Source: Paraescarpia echinospica
Taxonomy: Eukaryota > Annelida > Polychaeta > Sabellida > Siboglinidae
NCBI GenBank assembly: GCA_020002185.1
Contig: CM034543.1
Span: forward strand, 30,654,459-30,718,458
Length of the DNA stretch: 64,000 bases
Direction: 5' to 3'
Below, piece after piece: positions 47,001 to 59,560 of the stretch; the first letter of the stretch is position 1; each line of letters begins with the position of its first letter. The position numbers and the translations under genes are program-made. The notes beneath the pieces were generated by a model, which ran no database searches, was not told the DNA's origin, and saw nothing but the letters and a program-made list of their open reading frames with translations.

Positions 47001-50000
47001 CACTTGGAAAGTCAACAGAGATCTGTGCCCTATACCATCAACATATTTATCCAAGCATTAAGAATATTAAATTTAAAAAAATCTGAAATTGAAATTTTAA
47101 AAATTACATTGTAATTGAGTGAAAGTTTGATTGCAGATCGCGGCCTCTGGGAGTCTATTGTCTCCCTGCTACAGTGTCCTGGAGACCATCATAGCACACC
47201 TGACATCAGCCTCAACTCCTGCTCTGGGAGTGGCTCAGGTGGAACAGGTGCATGCCGCCTTGGTCGGGGCCTTCAACGCTGTCCTCTACTTTCTCTCTCA
47301 GTGTCAGGAACAAACAGACGACCAGGATGCACAGGTAAGACTTACAGGTACACACAGGTGAGACTCACAAGCACACACAGGTGAGACTCACAGGTATACA
47401 CAGGTGAGACTCACAGGTACACACAGGTGAAACTCACAGGTACACTCAGGTGAGATTCACAGGTACACACAGGTGAGACTCACAGGTACACACAGGTAAG
47501 AGACTCACAAATATACACAGGTGAGACTCACAGATACACACAGGTGAGACTCACAAGTGAGACTCACAAGTGAGACTCACAGGTAAACACAGGTGAGACT
47601 CACAGGTGAGATTCACAGGTAAACACAGGTGAGACTCACAGGTACACACAGGTGAGACTCACAAGTGAGACTCACAGGTAAACACAGGTGAGACTCACAG
47701 GTAAACACAGGTGAGACTCACAGGTAAACACAGGCGAGACTCACAGGTACACACAGGAGAGACTCGCAGGTAAACACAGGTGAGACTCACAGGTAAACAC
47801 AGGTGAGACTCACAGTACACACAGGTGAGACTCACAGGTAAACACAGGTGAGACTCACAGGTACACACAGGTGAGACTCACAAGTGAGACTCACAGGTAA
47901 ACACAGGTGAGACTCACAGGTAAACACAGGTGAGACTCACAGGTAAACACAGGTGAGACTCACAGGTACACACAGGAGAGACTCACAGGTAAACACAGGT
48001 GAGACTCACAGGTAAACACAGGTGAGACTCACAGGTACACACAGGTGAGACTCACAGGTAAACACAGGTGAGACTCACAGGTACACACAGGTGAGACTCA
48101 CAAGTGAGACTCACAGGTAAACACAGGTGAGACTCACAGGTAAACACAGGTGAGACTCACAGGTAAACACAGGCGAGACTCACAGGTAAACACAGGAGAG
48201 ACTCACGGGTACACACAGGTGAAACTCACAGGTACATACAGGTGAGAGACACAGGTACACTCAGGTGAGAAATAAAATGAAACAACACAGATAAGAAACA
48301 CAGGTAACACAGGTGATAAACTCAGGTAAAACATGTGCTGGTGTCATCGTATATGGAGTTATAATAAAACTAACTTGAATGCCAAAATCATCAGGAACCT
48401 GAGCTCAGGGGTGCAACAAACCAGAATCATGAAACATTATATCATGAACAGAGACACATAAAGTCATCACCAGAGCCAAGGATTTAGGGGGAAGATTTTA
48501 AAGTGATAAGCTGTCAAGTTTGGGTGCAGCAACTAAGAAAGCATGCTTGCCATTGGTAAACTTAGTTTCAGGGGAAAACATTTTGTGAGATAGATGATGT
48601 GTGCTGTCTGGAACCAGTGTGACATTCACCTGTTGCTAGTGTTTAGAACTCTATGAGCAAACATAGAAAATAAATCATGAGGTGGAAACATCAAAAACAA
48701 AAAATAGTGTCATTATTAAAAACAGTGCAGTAACAGTGCTGATGGAAATGTTATTGCATGTTCAATGATTGTAGATGGCACTGTATCCAATGGTGCTGGC
48801 TTCCGTCCGAGTGCTGGGATCGTGGATCGCAGAAGAGACCCTCGCCCTAAAGAAGGAAGTGATTAAACTCTTGCCATTTCTCCTTCAGATTAGGTACACA
48901 GCAACTACTTATTTCATTTGCCAAATACAAACGATGTAATGATGATGCCTCAATCTGGACAAATACACTTGAATTGTGAACTCAATAAAATTATGATGGT
49001 AAATGAAATATTTTATGTTAATTATTTTCTGATAAACATAAATTATATTATTATAAAATTAACTATTTATTGAATTGAATGTGTACTTCTTGTTTTCAAA
49101 TTGGAGCAGATGTGTTATAGTCACAAAAAAAATTCAATTAACAAACTTTTTACCAACGACCCTTGGAATAATGAAATAGTCCTTGCTGGACAGTGATATT
49201 TGTGAGACTGCAGTACATATTTTTACTTCATGCATGCTGTTTTGCTGCTTTCTAGTGAGAAGACCCTTAAAGATGTCAGACAAAGTGAATCTGTGACGGC
49301 CAACAATGAGTTGCCAGCGGAGACAGTATCCATGGAAACTGATGCAGTTGCCAGCGGAGACATGACAGGTTTGTTACACTGATTTTCATTGGTTGTGTGG
49401 TCCTTCCACTTCATCAGTTAAAAGATTACCTCAAATCATTTGCTGCCGACATAATCCCAAATTGAATAAATAACTCGTGAAAGTTATATACTTAAAACTT
49501 ATTTATTATCGGTCTTTATGAACAATTATATTCTGATATACAATTTCTTACACAATTGCATAAACGTCTACATTATTGATAGAACCAAATTTTACGGATC
49601 ACATTTAAATACTTTTTGCACATCTGTAGAGAACATTTTAAAAAACCTGTTTGCTGCTCCGACAGTTTCCACACCAGGTGGTGCTGCAGTGGCACCCCCT
49701 GGCGAGGTGTTGAAGTTCCTGTTGCCGGGGCTGTGTCACCTGACGGCCGAGGACAAGGCACGGGGAGTACTCCTGGAGAGTGATGTCCATGTGATTCTTG
49801 GTTGCTACTTCCACTATCGATGGCAGCTTTTCACGTCGGAAGAACCCTCGGGGCAAGAGTCTGAGGTGGGTGGAAAGGGAAATTGGATAATGTCATCCTT
49901 CCAGGTCCTTTTTGTTATGGCTTCACTTTATCTACCTCAAAATGGACTATGATTTACTTTAATTTTTATTTATTATTTGCTCTAGCCTACTCTGGTATTT

Positions 50001-53000
50001 TACTATACGTTGTTGTTTACTATATTTAACACAGGTACTTGAATTATTATTGTTACACTTTCCTGTATGAAATTTTTTTAAATTTCATCGCCATTTGAAG
50101 TTTACAAAGAGCACATATATGATTATCAAACAGTTTCTTTTAGGGCACATACATGGTACAAACAGTGCTGCAAATTGCACTAGTACCAGCCGTTGTCACG
50201 TGCAAAATGGGTGATAAATGCACAGGCTGGTACAGTCTGCAGTGCTATTTGGGCAACTAAGGTACCCTAAAACACCACTTTTTATAACCATATGTGTTGT
50301 TTTTGTACCTCACGTGATGTAGTGTGATGGAGTGAAAAAAATTCCCTTATGCATATTCCTAATGATTCTGATTTTGTAAAACATCTAATTAGCTTATTTT
50401 ATTTTTGAAGGTGGCATTGACGACGTTGTGTGGAATCTTCATGAACCTGTGTGTGCTGGAGAAGACCTTGGTCTCCACCCACCCTGTCTTCATGGAACTC
50501 CTCAGCTTCATCGTCACTGCCCTCCCTTCTATAGGTGAGTATTGGGCCATTGTTAAAGGTTTATTTATGTATAATCGAGGTAGCCTCTATGTGTGCGGGT
50601 AGGTTAATGTTTTCCTCTTAAGCGGCTTACCCCTTTCTTGCCAAACTTTCAGGGATTAATCTATGGCATCTTGGAAGAAAAGTAAGATCTTTATTTTTCA
50701 AAAATTATGCATTGTACTGGGTTTTTTAATGGTTTTCGGGTTCATACTATATGTTAGACGGACATAAATATGGCACCTTGAAAGAAAAGTAAGATCATAA
50801 GTTTTTAAAAATTCTTGGTTGATTTGGATTTTGTAATGACTTTTGGGTTTTTACTGGTTGTTAGACGGACATCAATCTATTGTTAATGATGTTGCATGTT
50901 GTTCTGAGCTATTATGAGTGGCTGCTTGGTTCCTTATTCACCACAATGCTTTGTCCATTGCGTCCTCCTTCAAAACCTCTGCCACCGCCATGACTCTCAC
51001 CATGTTTTGAACTATACATATTTTTATTATCAGCCATTGTGAAGCCCTAATAATAATGATACTTTCATTAGTGCTTTTTAGTAAAAAGATTGCAAATCTT
51101 TTAACTAAAATGTGTAAAGTACTGCTATTATTATGTAAAAAAACTTTGCACTAGCAATGAAATGAGTCGTACTAAAATAACTGTATCATTATTTTGTCAG
51201 CTGCCACCACGGAGCATGTGGTCCTCTCCTTCAACCTGCTGGTGCTGGCCCTGATGCTCGCCAGACACCAAGTCTCCAGTCACAGTACGTGCACTACAGC
51301 TTCTCAATTTAATTATATAACAAGAAGCTTTGTATTTCACAGCATTATAAAGTAGACTCATCATATCAAATGGCATAACTTTATCACCTATAAAATATAT
51401 TTACCTCTGCACGTGATGTAAACATGATAGGCACCTCAAAGCATTCAAATTGAACAAATGGTGGTCAAATGATATCTTTAATGTTGTTCTTTGAGACATA
51501 GTTGTGCAGTTAAGATACTCAGATAGACATAGTTGTACTTATGACATGATTGTAAGATGGAGACAAGCTTGTTTAGCCTTTAAACAATGCATTCAATATA
51601 ACATTATTAATGCGCTAACTTTACACCTCCCAGTCGTTGATGTCCACTTGGAGGCACTGTAAGTGTATCACCTGCCAGGCGTTGATGCCCACTTGGAGGC
51701 ACTGTAAGTGTATCACCTCCCAGGTGTTGATGTCCACTTGGAGGCACTGTAAGTGTATCTCCTCCCAGGTGTTGATGTCCACTTGGAGGCACTGTAAGTG
51801 TATCTCCTCCCAGGTGTTGATGTCCACTTGGAGGCACTGTAAGTGTATCTCCTCCCAGGCGTTGATGTCCACTTGGAGGCACTGTAAGTGTATCTCCTCC
51901 CAGGCGTTGATGTCCACTTGGAGGCACTGTAAGTGTATCTCCTCCCAGGCGTTGATGTCCACTTGGAGGCACTGTAAGTGTATCTCCTCCCAGGCGTTGA
52001 TGTCCACTTGGAGGCACTGTAAGTGTATCTCCTCCCAGGCTTGGAGACACTGCAAGTGTATCTCCTCCCAGGTGTTGATGTCCACTTGGAGGCACTGTAA
52101 GTGTATCTCCTCCCAGGTGTTGATGTCCACTTGGAGGCACTGTAAGTGTATCTCCTCCCAGGCGTTGATGTCCACTTGGAGGCACTGTAAGTGTATCTCC
52201 TCCCAGGCCACTTGTGTAAGTGTATCTCCTCCCAGTTGATGTCCACTTGGAGGCACTGTAAGTGTATCTCCTCCCAGGCGTTGATGTCCACTTGGAGGCA
52301 CTGTAAGTGTATCTCCTCCCAGGCGTTGATGTCCACTTGGAGGCACTGTAAGTGTATCTCCTCCCAGGTGTTGATGTCCACTTGGAGGCACTGTAAGTGT
52401 ATCTCCTCCCAGGCATTGATGTCCACTTGGAGGCACTGTAAGTGTATCTCCTCCCAGGCGTTGATGCCCACTTGGAGGCGCTGTAAGTGTATCACCTCCC
52501 AGGTGTTGATGTCCACTTGGAGGCACTGTAAATGTATCTCCTCCCAGGCATTGATGTCCACTTGGAGGCACTGTAAGTGTATCTCCTCCCAGGCGTTGAT
52601 GTCCACTTGGAGGCAGTGTAAGTGTATCACCTTCCAGGTGTTGATGTCCACTTGGAGGCACTGTAAGTGTATCTCCTCCCAGGCGTTGATGTCCACTTGG
52701 AGGCACTGTAAGTGTATCTCCTCCCAGGCGTTGATGTCCACTTGGAGGCACTGTAAGTGTATCTCCTCCCAGGCGTTGATGTCCACTTGGAGGCACTGTA
52801 AGTGTATCTCCTCCCAGGTATTGATGTCCACTTGGAGACACTGCAAGTGTATCTCCTCCCAGGTGTTGATGTCCACTTGGAGGCACTGTAAGTGTATCTC
52901 CTCCCAGGTGTTGATGTCCACTTGGAGGCACTGTAAGTGTATCTCCTCCCAGGCGTTGATGTCCACTTGGAGGCACTGTAAGGGTATCTCCTCCCAGGCG

Positions 53001-56000
53001 TTGATGCCCACTTGGAGGCGCTGTAAGTGTATCACCTCCCAGGCGTTGATGTCCACTTGGAGGCAGTGTAAGTGTATCTCCTCCCAGACGTTGATGTCCA
53101 CTTGGAGGCACTGTAAGTGTATCTCCTCCCAGGTGTTGATGTCCACTTGGAGGCACTGTAAGTGTATCTCCTCCCAGGCGTTGATGTCCACTTGGAGGCA
53201 CTGTAAGTGTATCTCCTCCCAGGCGTTGATGTCCACTTGGAGGCACTGTAAGTGTATCTCCTCCCAGGCGTTGATGTCCACTTGGAGGCACTGTAAGTGT
53301 ATCTCCTCCCAGGTGTTGATGTCCACTTGGAGGCACTGTAAGTGTATCTCCTCCCAGGTGTTGATGTCCACTTGGAGGCACTGTAAGTGTATCTCCTCCC
53401 AGGTGTTGATGTCCACTTGGAGGCACTGTAAGTGTATCTCCTCCCAGGTGTTGATGTCCACTTGGAGGCATTGGCCTCTGATCTACCAATTGGTGAATGG
53501 TAATATATTTTTTTTTTAAACACGAAGGTAGTCATTTAGACTTTATGTTTTTAGTGAACCAACTGTTACAAATTTAAATTGAAAATACTGCAATGATGAT
53601 AACAGTTGACTGGTTTGCTGCCCCACGGGTGGATGAAAGATAGTTTTTAAAAGGACGTAGTCTGTTCCAAGTTTTTCATTTGTTAATTAGTATAATGTTG
53701 TTAAGTCTACTAACTATGTTGAAGGTCTACTGCCCACCAAATTGTGTTTAGTAAGCCCGTAACAACGGTCGTAATTTTAAGGCACGACCACGGGTGCATG
53801 TTCAAATAGGAAACAAAACATCCAGTTTCAAAAGAAGCTTTATTGGCAATACGGCCGAGTCTGACTTAACTGCTATACCCTTTGATGTTCAATGGTGCTC
53901 ACTTTCCCACGGTCATCATAGCCGACTTCCAATTCCAAAGGAACTACTCCTGCTAATTCCGGGTAGATGAACAGACTATGTCCCTTTAATATTATAACTA
54001 AGAAACTGTTGATTGCAGGCATAAGCCCGGTTGAGTGTGAGAGACTCCTTCCGACTGCCGTGAGCCTCCTGAGTCGAGTTCACACGCGGAGGTCTCACAG
54101 TGGGAAGAAGTCATGGCAGATGGGAGTTTGTGAGGAGTATGAGCCCTACTGGGAGGACTTGTCTGAACTCTGGTTCCTTGGCATGCAGAGTAAGTGTCAC
54201 TGTCGATGTTTGGGGTTGGTCTCATAATTATGCAAAGTCCAGAAATATGTAGATGTCATCCACTCCCCATCAGGACGTAATGAAGGAATTGCGATTTTGA
54301 GAAATCTAAAATGTTGAATGCAGTGGTGCAGTGGCTAGAGCATCAGACTCTCAATCGCGAGAATCCGGGTTTGAATCCTGTGCTGCCGTGTTGAACTTTG
54401 GGCAAGCTCTTTAATTCGATGTAGCACCCATTCACTCAGCTGCATGAATGAGTACTTAGATATAGACAGTGGTGGATATTTGTGTACGAATGCTTCCCAG
54501 AGAAGTCGAGATGGTGTTTAGTTGAACAGGTCTGCTAGGGAGTAAAGTGTGAAGTGCTTTGAGCAGTCCTGAGGACTGAATACTGCACTATATAAGAACT
54601 TACCTTTACTTTACTCCTACTTTACTCCCAAACAGCAGCAAATATCTGACATGACATGACATAGTCACCCACCACACTGCCTGGCACTGATATCCATGAT
54701 ATCGTTAATATGTATTAATATATGTTCCACTCAACAGGTGGCGCATCTGTAGTAATTTATTTTCACCACCGTATAAGATGAGGAGCAACCCTCTCAATCA
54801 TCAAACTTTACACTTTGAGAACTTTGCCAATTTATGCGACTACCTCTTATTAGCATTGGAGCCATTTGCTGCATGCACCAATACATAAACATTTCTTTTG
54901 GTTTATAAATGAGACATTATATACTATAACATAGAATTTAGAAAGAATATTCGATTGCAACCTTAAAAATCCTAAGCTAAGTTTTGCATTATATGAAGTT
55001 ATCACTGCAATGTTTCTCTTTGAAATTAGTTTCAGAAAAACACAGCAGCTAGGTACAGTAGTTTATGAAAACTTACCTGAGAACCATTTGTATGCCAGCC
55101 CAAATTTATGTACAGTAATATTTCTGGTATATAGACTTAGTTTCAGATAAACTTAGCAGCTAGGTGCAGCCGTGTTTATGAAAACTTTTTCTGGTAACTG
55201 TTTCTAGGCCAACCATATGTGACCTCCACATGGTGTATTAATTCACAAAATTTCGAAATGGTGTTCTGTACTTTTTTTAATTCCACAGCCTGGGTGCTTT
55301 AAAATGGTACCTCATTTGTTGAAATATCTACAGTAGTTTTTGATTTGTTGCTAAAAAATATCAAGCACACTTTAAAAGTAACATTTTGAGAAACTAGGTC
55401 ATTTTGAAAAACTAGGTTATTTTGACTCATACTGCCTATTGTTTGTCAGTCTGTAGGTTTGTCAATGTAGGTATTTTATTAGTTTTGGATTATTGACATT
55501 GGACATCGATAAGATTATATTGTGTGCATTTCTGCCAAAATCAAAAAATTAATGGGATGTGACCTACACAGTTTTTTTCTTATGTGCAGAATAGACCTGT
55601 GCGACTTACTGCCCAATTCACTGTGGCGGGTTACATATTTCAGGTGGATACACGTATATATTGTGTATTTATCTCCTTACAGCCCTAGATGCCTGCATGA
55701 GCCTGTTCCCCTCCCTGTCTACCAATGTTCTACAGACAGGCTGGCTCCCAGCTCTCCTTAAGCTTCTCCTAGACGTCAAAGGCAAGTCGTTGACAAAGAA
55801 ACCAGGAATGAAACTTGGCTAAATAAACACCATTATATGTTAGGCACATAGTGACTGGCTGGTAAAGTATCCCTCATGACTGCAGTTTGGTTTTGTACTG
55901 TTTTGATGCCTAATAAAAATGCTATGCTGTAGATGTTGTCACATAAATGAAGTCATGCAGCAAGTTGCATGATTATTTTCCATGTTTTCCCACATTCTAA

Positions 56001-58105
56001 ACAACTGGCAAATAGTCTGCTAATATCACCCTGACTGATTTTGGGTAATTGAACAGACATCATTACATGAAATTAAGAAATTACTTAGAACTGCTAACAA
56101 CTTTAATTGGTTCAGTCTATTTAAAGGCACCCTACCACCAAATGTCTTCATAAGATTATTACCTCAATGGAATGTTTCCTAGTGTTACGGTCAGCGATGG
56201 TTTGAGTGACAGGTCATAACAATGTTACTGCCCGGTCAACCGTGGTAGACGCTCTGTGATGGTTGTACCCTGCATGTGTTCCAGGGCGTGGTGTAGCTGC
56301 TAATGTTGTCACCTCCTACCAGGGTTTCCTCTGTGCCCTCACCTGCTGCAGTGTCCCAGCCCGACAGGTGATCCAGGAGAAGGGTGGACTACAGATGGCC
56401 AGGTATGTTTGTTTTATGATTAGTCGGGCTCATTCTAAGCCATCTTACTCATGTTGATTACATCAGTGTCAGTGGGGAGTGGTGGTCGTGTGGTTGAGCG
56501 CCGGACTGTTGATCGAGGGGATGGTAGTTTGATTTCACCTGCCGCTGTTTCAAAACTTAGGCAACTTTATTCACCTCACGTGGCGTGTGTCTTTCAGAAG
56601 AGACACTAAAAGCCGTTGCTCCCTTCTATCTGGTGTCTATGCCAGGGGAAGTAAAAGATCCCTCACTGGGGGTAAATGTGCAACCTGTCGTGGACTCACA
56701 GAGTGGTGGTCTCTGTCTCTAACCCACTGGATCTTGCTCCCAGTGGCTGGACTTGCTTCCTGGTCGGGCCTGTGAGAGTCGCCGAGCAGGCAGTATATAC
56801 ACACTGTATCATTGGACTCACTGGGTCTTCTATGAATGTACATACGTCAGTGTCAGCACCCTCTTTACAAAACACTGAAGTTAAGATCACCCAATGATAT
56901 TGTTTTGCCAGTGTTCAGCTCGTTTTCATTTCAGCCAAACCATTTGCATATGTTATGTGTAATGTTCGGGAAGTAGAAGTAATTATTTGAATAAACAGTA
57001 CCGCTCAGCCGCACATGAAAATGTTGGGACTCCCTGAAGGCTTCGTTTTACAATTGGCATGTGGGTGGGACAAGTGTCTGCAATGTTCTCATGACCAGCA
57101 AAGTCAATTACTATTTTGTTTTATTTGACTTCCATATGCAGCATAGGATAGCTGTCACAACCAGCAAAGTCGATTACTAGTTTGATTTATTTGACTTCCA
57201 TACGTTGCATAGGATATCTGCCACTACCGGCAAAGTCGATTACTAATTTGATTTATTTGACTTCCATACGTGCGTAGGATATCTGTCACAACCGACAAAG
57301 TCGATTACTAGTTTGATTTATTTGCTTTCCATACGTTGCGTAGGATATCTGTCACAACCGACAAAGTCGATTACTAGTTTGATTTATTTGACTTCCATAC
57401 GTTGCTCAAGATATCTGCCACTACCGGTAAAGTCGATTACTAATTTGATTTATTTCACTTCCATATGTTGTGTAGGATATCTGCCACTACCGGCAAAGTC
57501 GATTACTAATTTGATTTATTTGACTTCCATACATTGCGTAGGATATCTGTCACAACCAACAAAGTCGATTACTAGTTTGATTTATTTGACTTCCATACGT
57601 TGCGTAGGATATCTGACACTACCGGCAAAGTCGATTACTAATTTGATTTATTTGACTTCCATACGTTGTACATGGAGTTCCTGTATTACAAACGGAATGG
57701 TTCAGCGTCAAAACGATATTCATATCAAACTTCTGTTTTTTTTTATTGCAAGGGTATATAGGATTAATATCCACTGTGATTCATTTTAAGTAAAGAATCT
57801 TTGCATTTTCCACTGCTTGACCGAGATACTTTACCTCTAATGTTGGTATCAATGCTACATTCCTCTCGTGAATTTTTTTTTTACAAAACAAGATCGACAA
57901 ATCCTGACATGATTGTGTATACTTTCAGTCTTTGTTATATGGACAGAGAGTAAAGGTAATTAGTTATGACAGGGTCGCAGGAAGCTACCATCTTCATATT
58001 GTGTACATTGTATTATTTTGTATTTTATGTATTGTTATGTTGTGAAATGAATGTTATTGCAGATTGTATGAGATGGAAGAATTGGAGAGGATTCTCAACA
58101 ACTGA
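38033..58105 (+). CDS. NCDN: Neurochondrin, 19 exons
   Basis: Exons: 38033-38116, 39392-39491, 41201-41286, 41901-41959, 43047-43198, 43884-44011, 44348-44407, 44740-44821, 45531-45700, 47137-47334, 48775-48893, 49256-49368, 49630-49865, 50411-50534, 51201-51284, 54019-54189, 55683-55781, 56285-56402, 58063-58105. The total is 2226 nt and 741 aa, against 729 aa in human NCDN. The N-terminus [20 protein letters not shown], exon 2 [19 protein letters not shown], exon 3 LACFC, exon 9 [13 protein letters not shown], exon 13 [12 protein letters not shown] and exon 16 ELWFLGMQ match the neurochondrin family throughout. Neurochondrin is a cytoplasmic helical-repeat protein linked in vertebrates to neurite growth and CaMKII inhibition. 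The vertebrate N-terminal extension with palmitoylated cysteines is absent. Every junction is GT-AG except exon 17, AAAG|gcaagt, a GC donor required by phase. The exon 13 acceptor is the least certain. Inverted CCAAT motifs (attggt) lie at 37965-37980. Confidence 0.93.
38215..38410 (+). repeat. Minisatellite with TTCGGCCCACG units, intron 1 of NCDN
   Basis: About eight imperfect units containing gatgtttcggcccacgccga-like sequence begin about 100 bp after exon 1. It is CpG-rich compared with the surrounding AT-rich sequence. Confidence 0.8.
39765..40082 (+). repeat. Full-length tRNA-derived SINE (family 1) with target duplication
   Basis: The head has a clear B box (gggttcaaatcctgtgc). The family body and 3' tail follow (gcgctatataagaacttgcc). 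The flanks are the identical 12-bp cttttatgtgga at 39753-39764 and 40083-40094. Of the copies here it is the best reference for the family, 318 bp, in intron 2 of NCDN. Confidence 0.9.
40183..41025 (+). repeat. Duplicated fragment of NCDN exon 1 and intron 1
   Basis: 40187-40290 copies 38087-38196: gaacgccttgcagcattatt, tgttattgatgaccaagag, gcgagcgataatacaatata and catgttacc all recur. The copy holds the last exon 1 codons with the donor changed from gtaagatc to gtaatatc. The copied stretch resumes as tggctatgcc at 41011 after a hAT insertion. Confidence 0.85.
40291..41004. mobile_element. Non-autonomous hAT element (MITE), 714 bp
   Basis: TIRs are CAGACCTGGGGTCAAATGCA on the left and CAGACATGGGGTCAAATACA (reversed) on the right. 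The perfect 8-bp target duplications tgttacca lie at 40283-40290 and 41005-41012. The interior is AT-rich with many gcatttaaat phrases and has no transposase frame. Confidence 0.93.
45165..45310 (+). repeat. Dispersed repeat (partner 59435-59560)
   Basis: Shares gatccgccatcttggctat, then gttgtgt/gctgtgc-attgtttac and aaacgatgcag, in the same orientation as 59435-59560. It is an unclassified interspersed repeat in intron 8 of NCDN. Confidence 0.75.
47335..48265 (+). repeat. 23-bp minisatellite of donor-like units, intron 10 of NCDN
   Basis: About 40 imperfect units, each containing acaggtgagactcacaggta. The array begins at the exon 10 donor itself, CACAG|gtaagacttacaggtac, so the true 5' splice site reads like the first degenerate unit. 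Nearly every unit carries CAG|GTGAGA or CAG|GTAAAC. Confidence 0.95.
48270..48770. other. Intron 10, no further feature
   Basis: AT-rich intron remainder between the minisatellite and exon 11. Confidence 0.5.
51624..53473 (+). repeat. 45-bp minisatellite with acceptor- and donor-like sites, intron 15 of NCDN
   Basis: About 41 units of 45 bp, including ggcactgtaagtgtatctcc and tcccaggcgttgatgtccac. The period is divisible by three, so long spurious frames appear on both strands (up to about 620 codons, 15-residue repeats). Each unit contains a pyrimidine-rich CTCCTCCCAG|G followed 25 nt later by ACT|GTAAGT. Two shortened units occur near 52039 and 52205. Confidence 0.97.
54318..54612 (+). repeat. 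tRNA-derived SINE family 1
   Basis: A box gtggtgcagtggctagagc, B box gggtttgaatcctgtgc, shared body (agacagtggtggatatttgt) and 3' tail (gcactatataagaactta). It lies in intron 16 of NCDN. Confidence 0.88.
56473..56815 (+). repeat. tRNA-derived SINE family 2
   Basis: The head (gtggtcgtgtggttgagcgc, tagtttgatttcac) is followed by a body with ttattcacctcacgtggc and cagaagagacactaaaagcc that is shared with the minus-strand copy at 6165-6345. It lies in intron 18 of NCDN. Confidence 0.8.
57090..57670 (+). repeat. 66-bp minisatellite, intron 18 of NCDN
   Basis: About nine units with cggcaaagtcgattactaat and ttgatttatttgacttccat. The repeat length is divisible by three, giving a spurious frame of about 158 codons. 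Confidence 0.92.
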
Positions 58106-58326
58106 CATTTTGGAGCCTGAACAGCTGAACAATCTAGGACAATGATACTAAAGGCGTAGAAGAACCACAGATAGAAACAACAGAAATAATTAGATAGGAT
58201 GCCGGTATAATGCTATATTTATGAGACACTGGGTACATTTCCGCATATCACATGTGGTATTGAGTAACTTCTGTGAATGTATTTTTGATACATAAATATT
58301 TACATGTACATATTTGCTGTGTTTTT

Positions 58327-58332
58327 ATTAAA
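58327..58332 (+). terminator. Candidate polyadenylation signal of NCDN
   Basis: ATTAAA about 220 bp after the stop codon. No AATAAA occurs closer. Confidence 0.45.
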
Positions 58333-58339
58333 CGGTATC

Positions 58340-59430
58340 TGCCAAAATCGTGTTTTGTTGATGTCTGTCACGAATGTTGTAAAACAACATTTCAGTATAA
58401 TTAAATCGGTTATAAAAATCATCTGTCACAGTGATTGACAGGCCATTGATCATTTATCTATTGTTAAAGTAAATGTGGTCACAGTTTTGTCCACGAGAGG
58501 GCGATACCTTCATATCATTATGCTAATATTCCAGTTAATTACAGAGACTTAATGGATGCGTTGGCAAGCTGTACCAATTTCAATTTGCAAATTAATTTAT
58601 AGTAAATTAATAATATATTATAAATAGGTGTTGCTGTATTTGTTATTCACAGACGTAATCTATGGGAGATTATTTAATGTCATGTAACAAGTAGCGACAT
58701 ATAAATCAGCAAAACTGATTCAAAACCCGTCCCTCCGATTCAATTCGCCAAAATGTTCAAGTTATCAGTCCGACATCGCCGGTTCACAAACGCCGCAGGT
58801 TTATCTCGGTGGACAGGCTAGGCTGCATCTTATGTCTTAGGCGATTTACTCCAAACAGCCCAAACTTGAGCAGAGATGCATAGTTCGTTAGAATTCTTAG
58901 ACCCGACTCGGTTATAGGAGACGATAAACCCAACGTTGGTAATAATTCAGAAATAGTTCGTCAAAACTGAACTCTTATCACGCGAACAGTTGCATTCAAT
59001 AGCAAAGCTAACGAACGTCAAGTCTAAACATCAGTGCAGTTTTCCAAGAGTCGGACTAGACGCCATTTTTCATAGTTTAGCCCCGTCCTTTGGACTAAAT
59101 GTTACGGTGTTTGGAAGTTGTCTCGCTTATAGGTCAGAGTTAGGCATGCTTTTTGTTCTTTATCTACAAATAAATACGGCCTAAATCCAAATTTGGCTGG
59201 TGACAAAAGTGCATTTCGTAACGTGACCAACATCGGCAAGGTGAAGGCCACGTAGTTTGGTGGTGTCGCCTAGCAAATAAACCGGTAAACACCTAAAAAG
59301 AAATGGCAAATGTACTGTATACATGCATCTGAGTGCAACACTAATACAGTTAAATACAAGTAGAGTCTATTAGCTTTGGCCAGAGTTTGAACAATCAGGA
59401 CATACATTTGGAACAATATTTATTATTATT
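58340..59430. other. Intergenic, no gene recognised
   Basis: No protein similarity or RNA gene seen. Confidence 0.5.
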
Positions 59431-59434
59431 AGTT

Positions 59435-59560
59435 GGTGTGCGGTCGTCAAGGTGATCCGCCATCTTGGCTATACACAATCGAATGTTGTGTATTGTTTAC
59501 CATGGAACCGAAACGATGCAGTAGAATGTTGACATCTCTAACGCCTGGCAGTAATGATGT
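59435..59560 (+). repeat. Dispersed repeat (partner 45165-45310)
   Basis: Second copy of the gatccgccatcttggctat repeat, same orientation. Confidence 0.75.

Noticed and set aside
47335..48265. Possible CRISPR-like array
   Set aside because: Units are contiguous with no unique spacers, and the genome is animal. It is a minisatellite. The same holds for 51624-53473 and 57090-57670.
51621..53489. Very long open frames (about 620 and 580 codons minus strand, about 440 plus strand)
   Set aside because: They arise because the minisatellite unit is 45 bp, a multiple of three, and lacks stops. They are intronic to neurochondrin and resemble no protein.
57313..57789. 158-codon repetitive frame
   Set aside because: Product of the 66-bp minisatellite whose period is a multiple of three.
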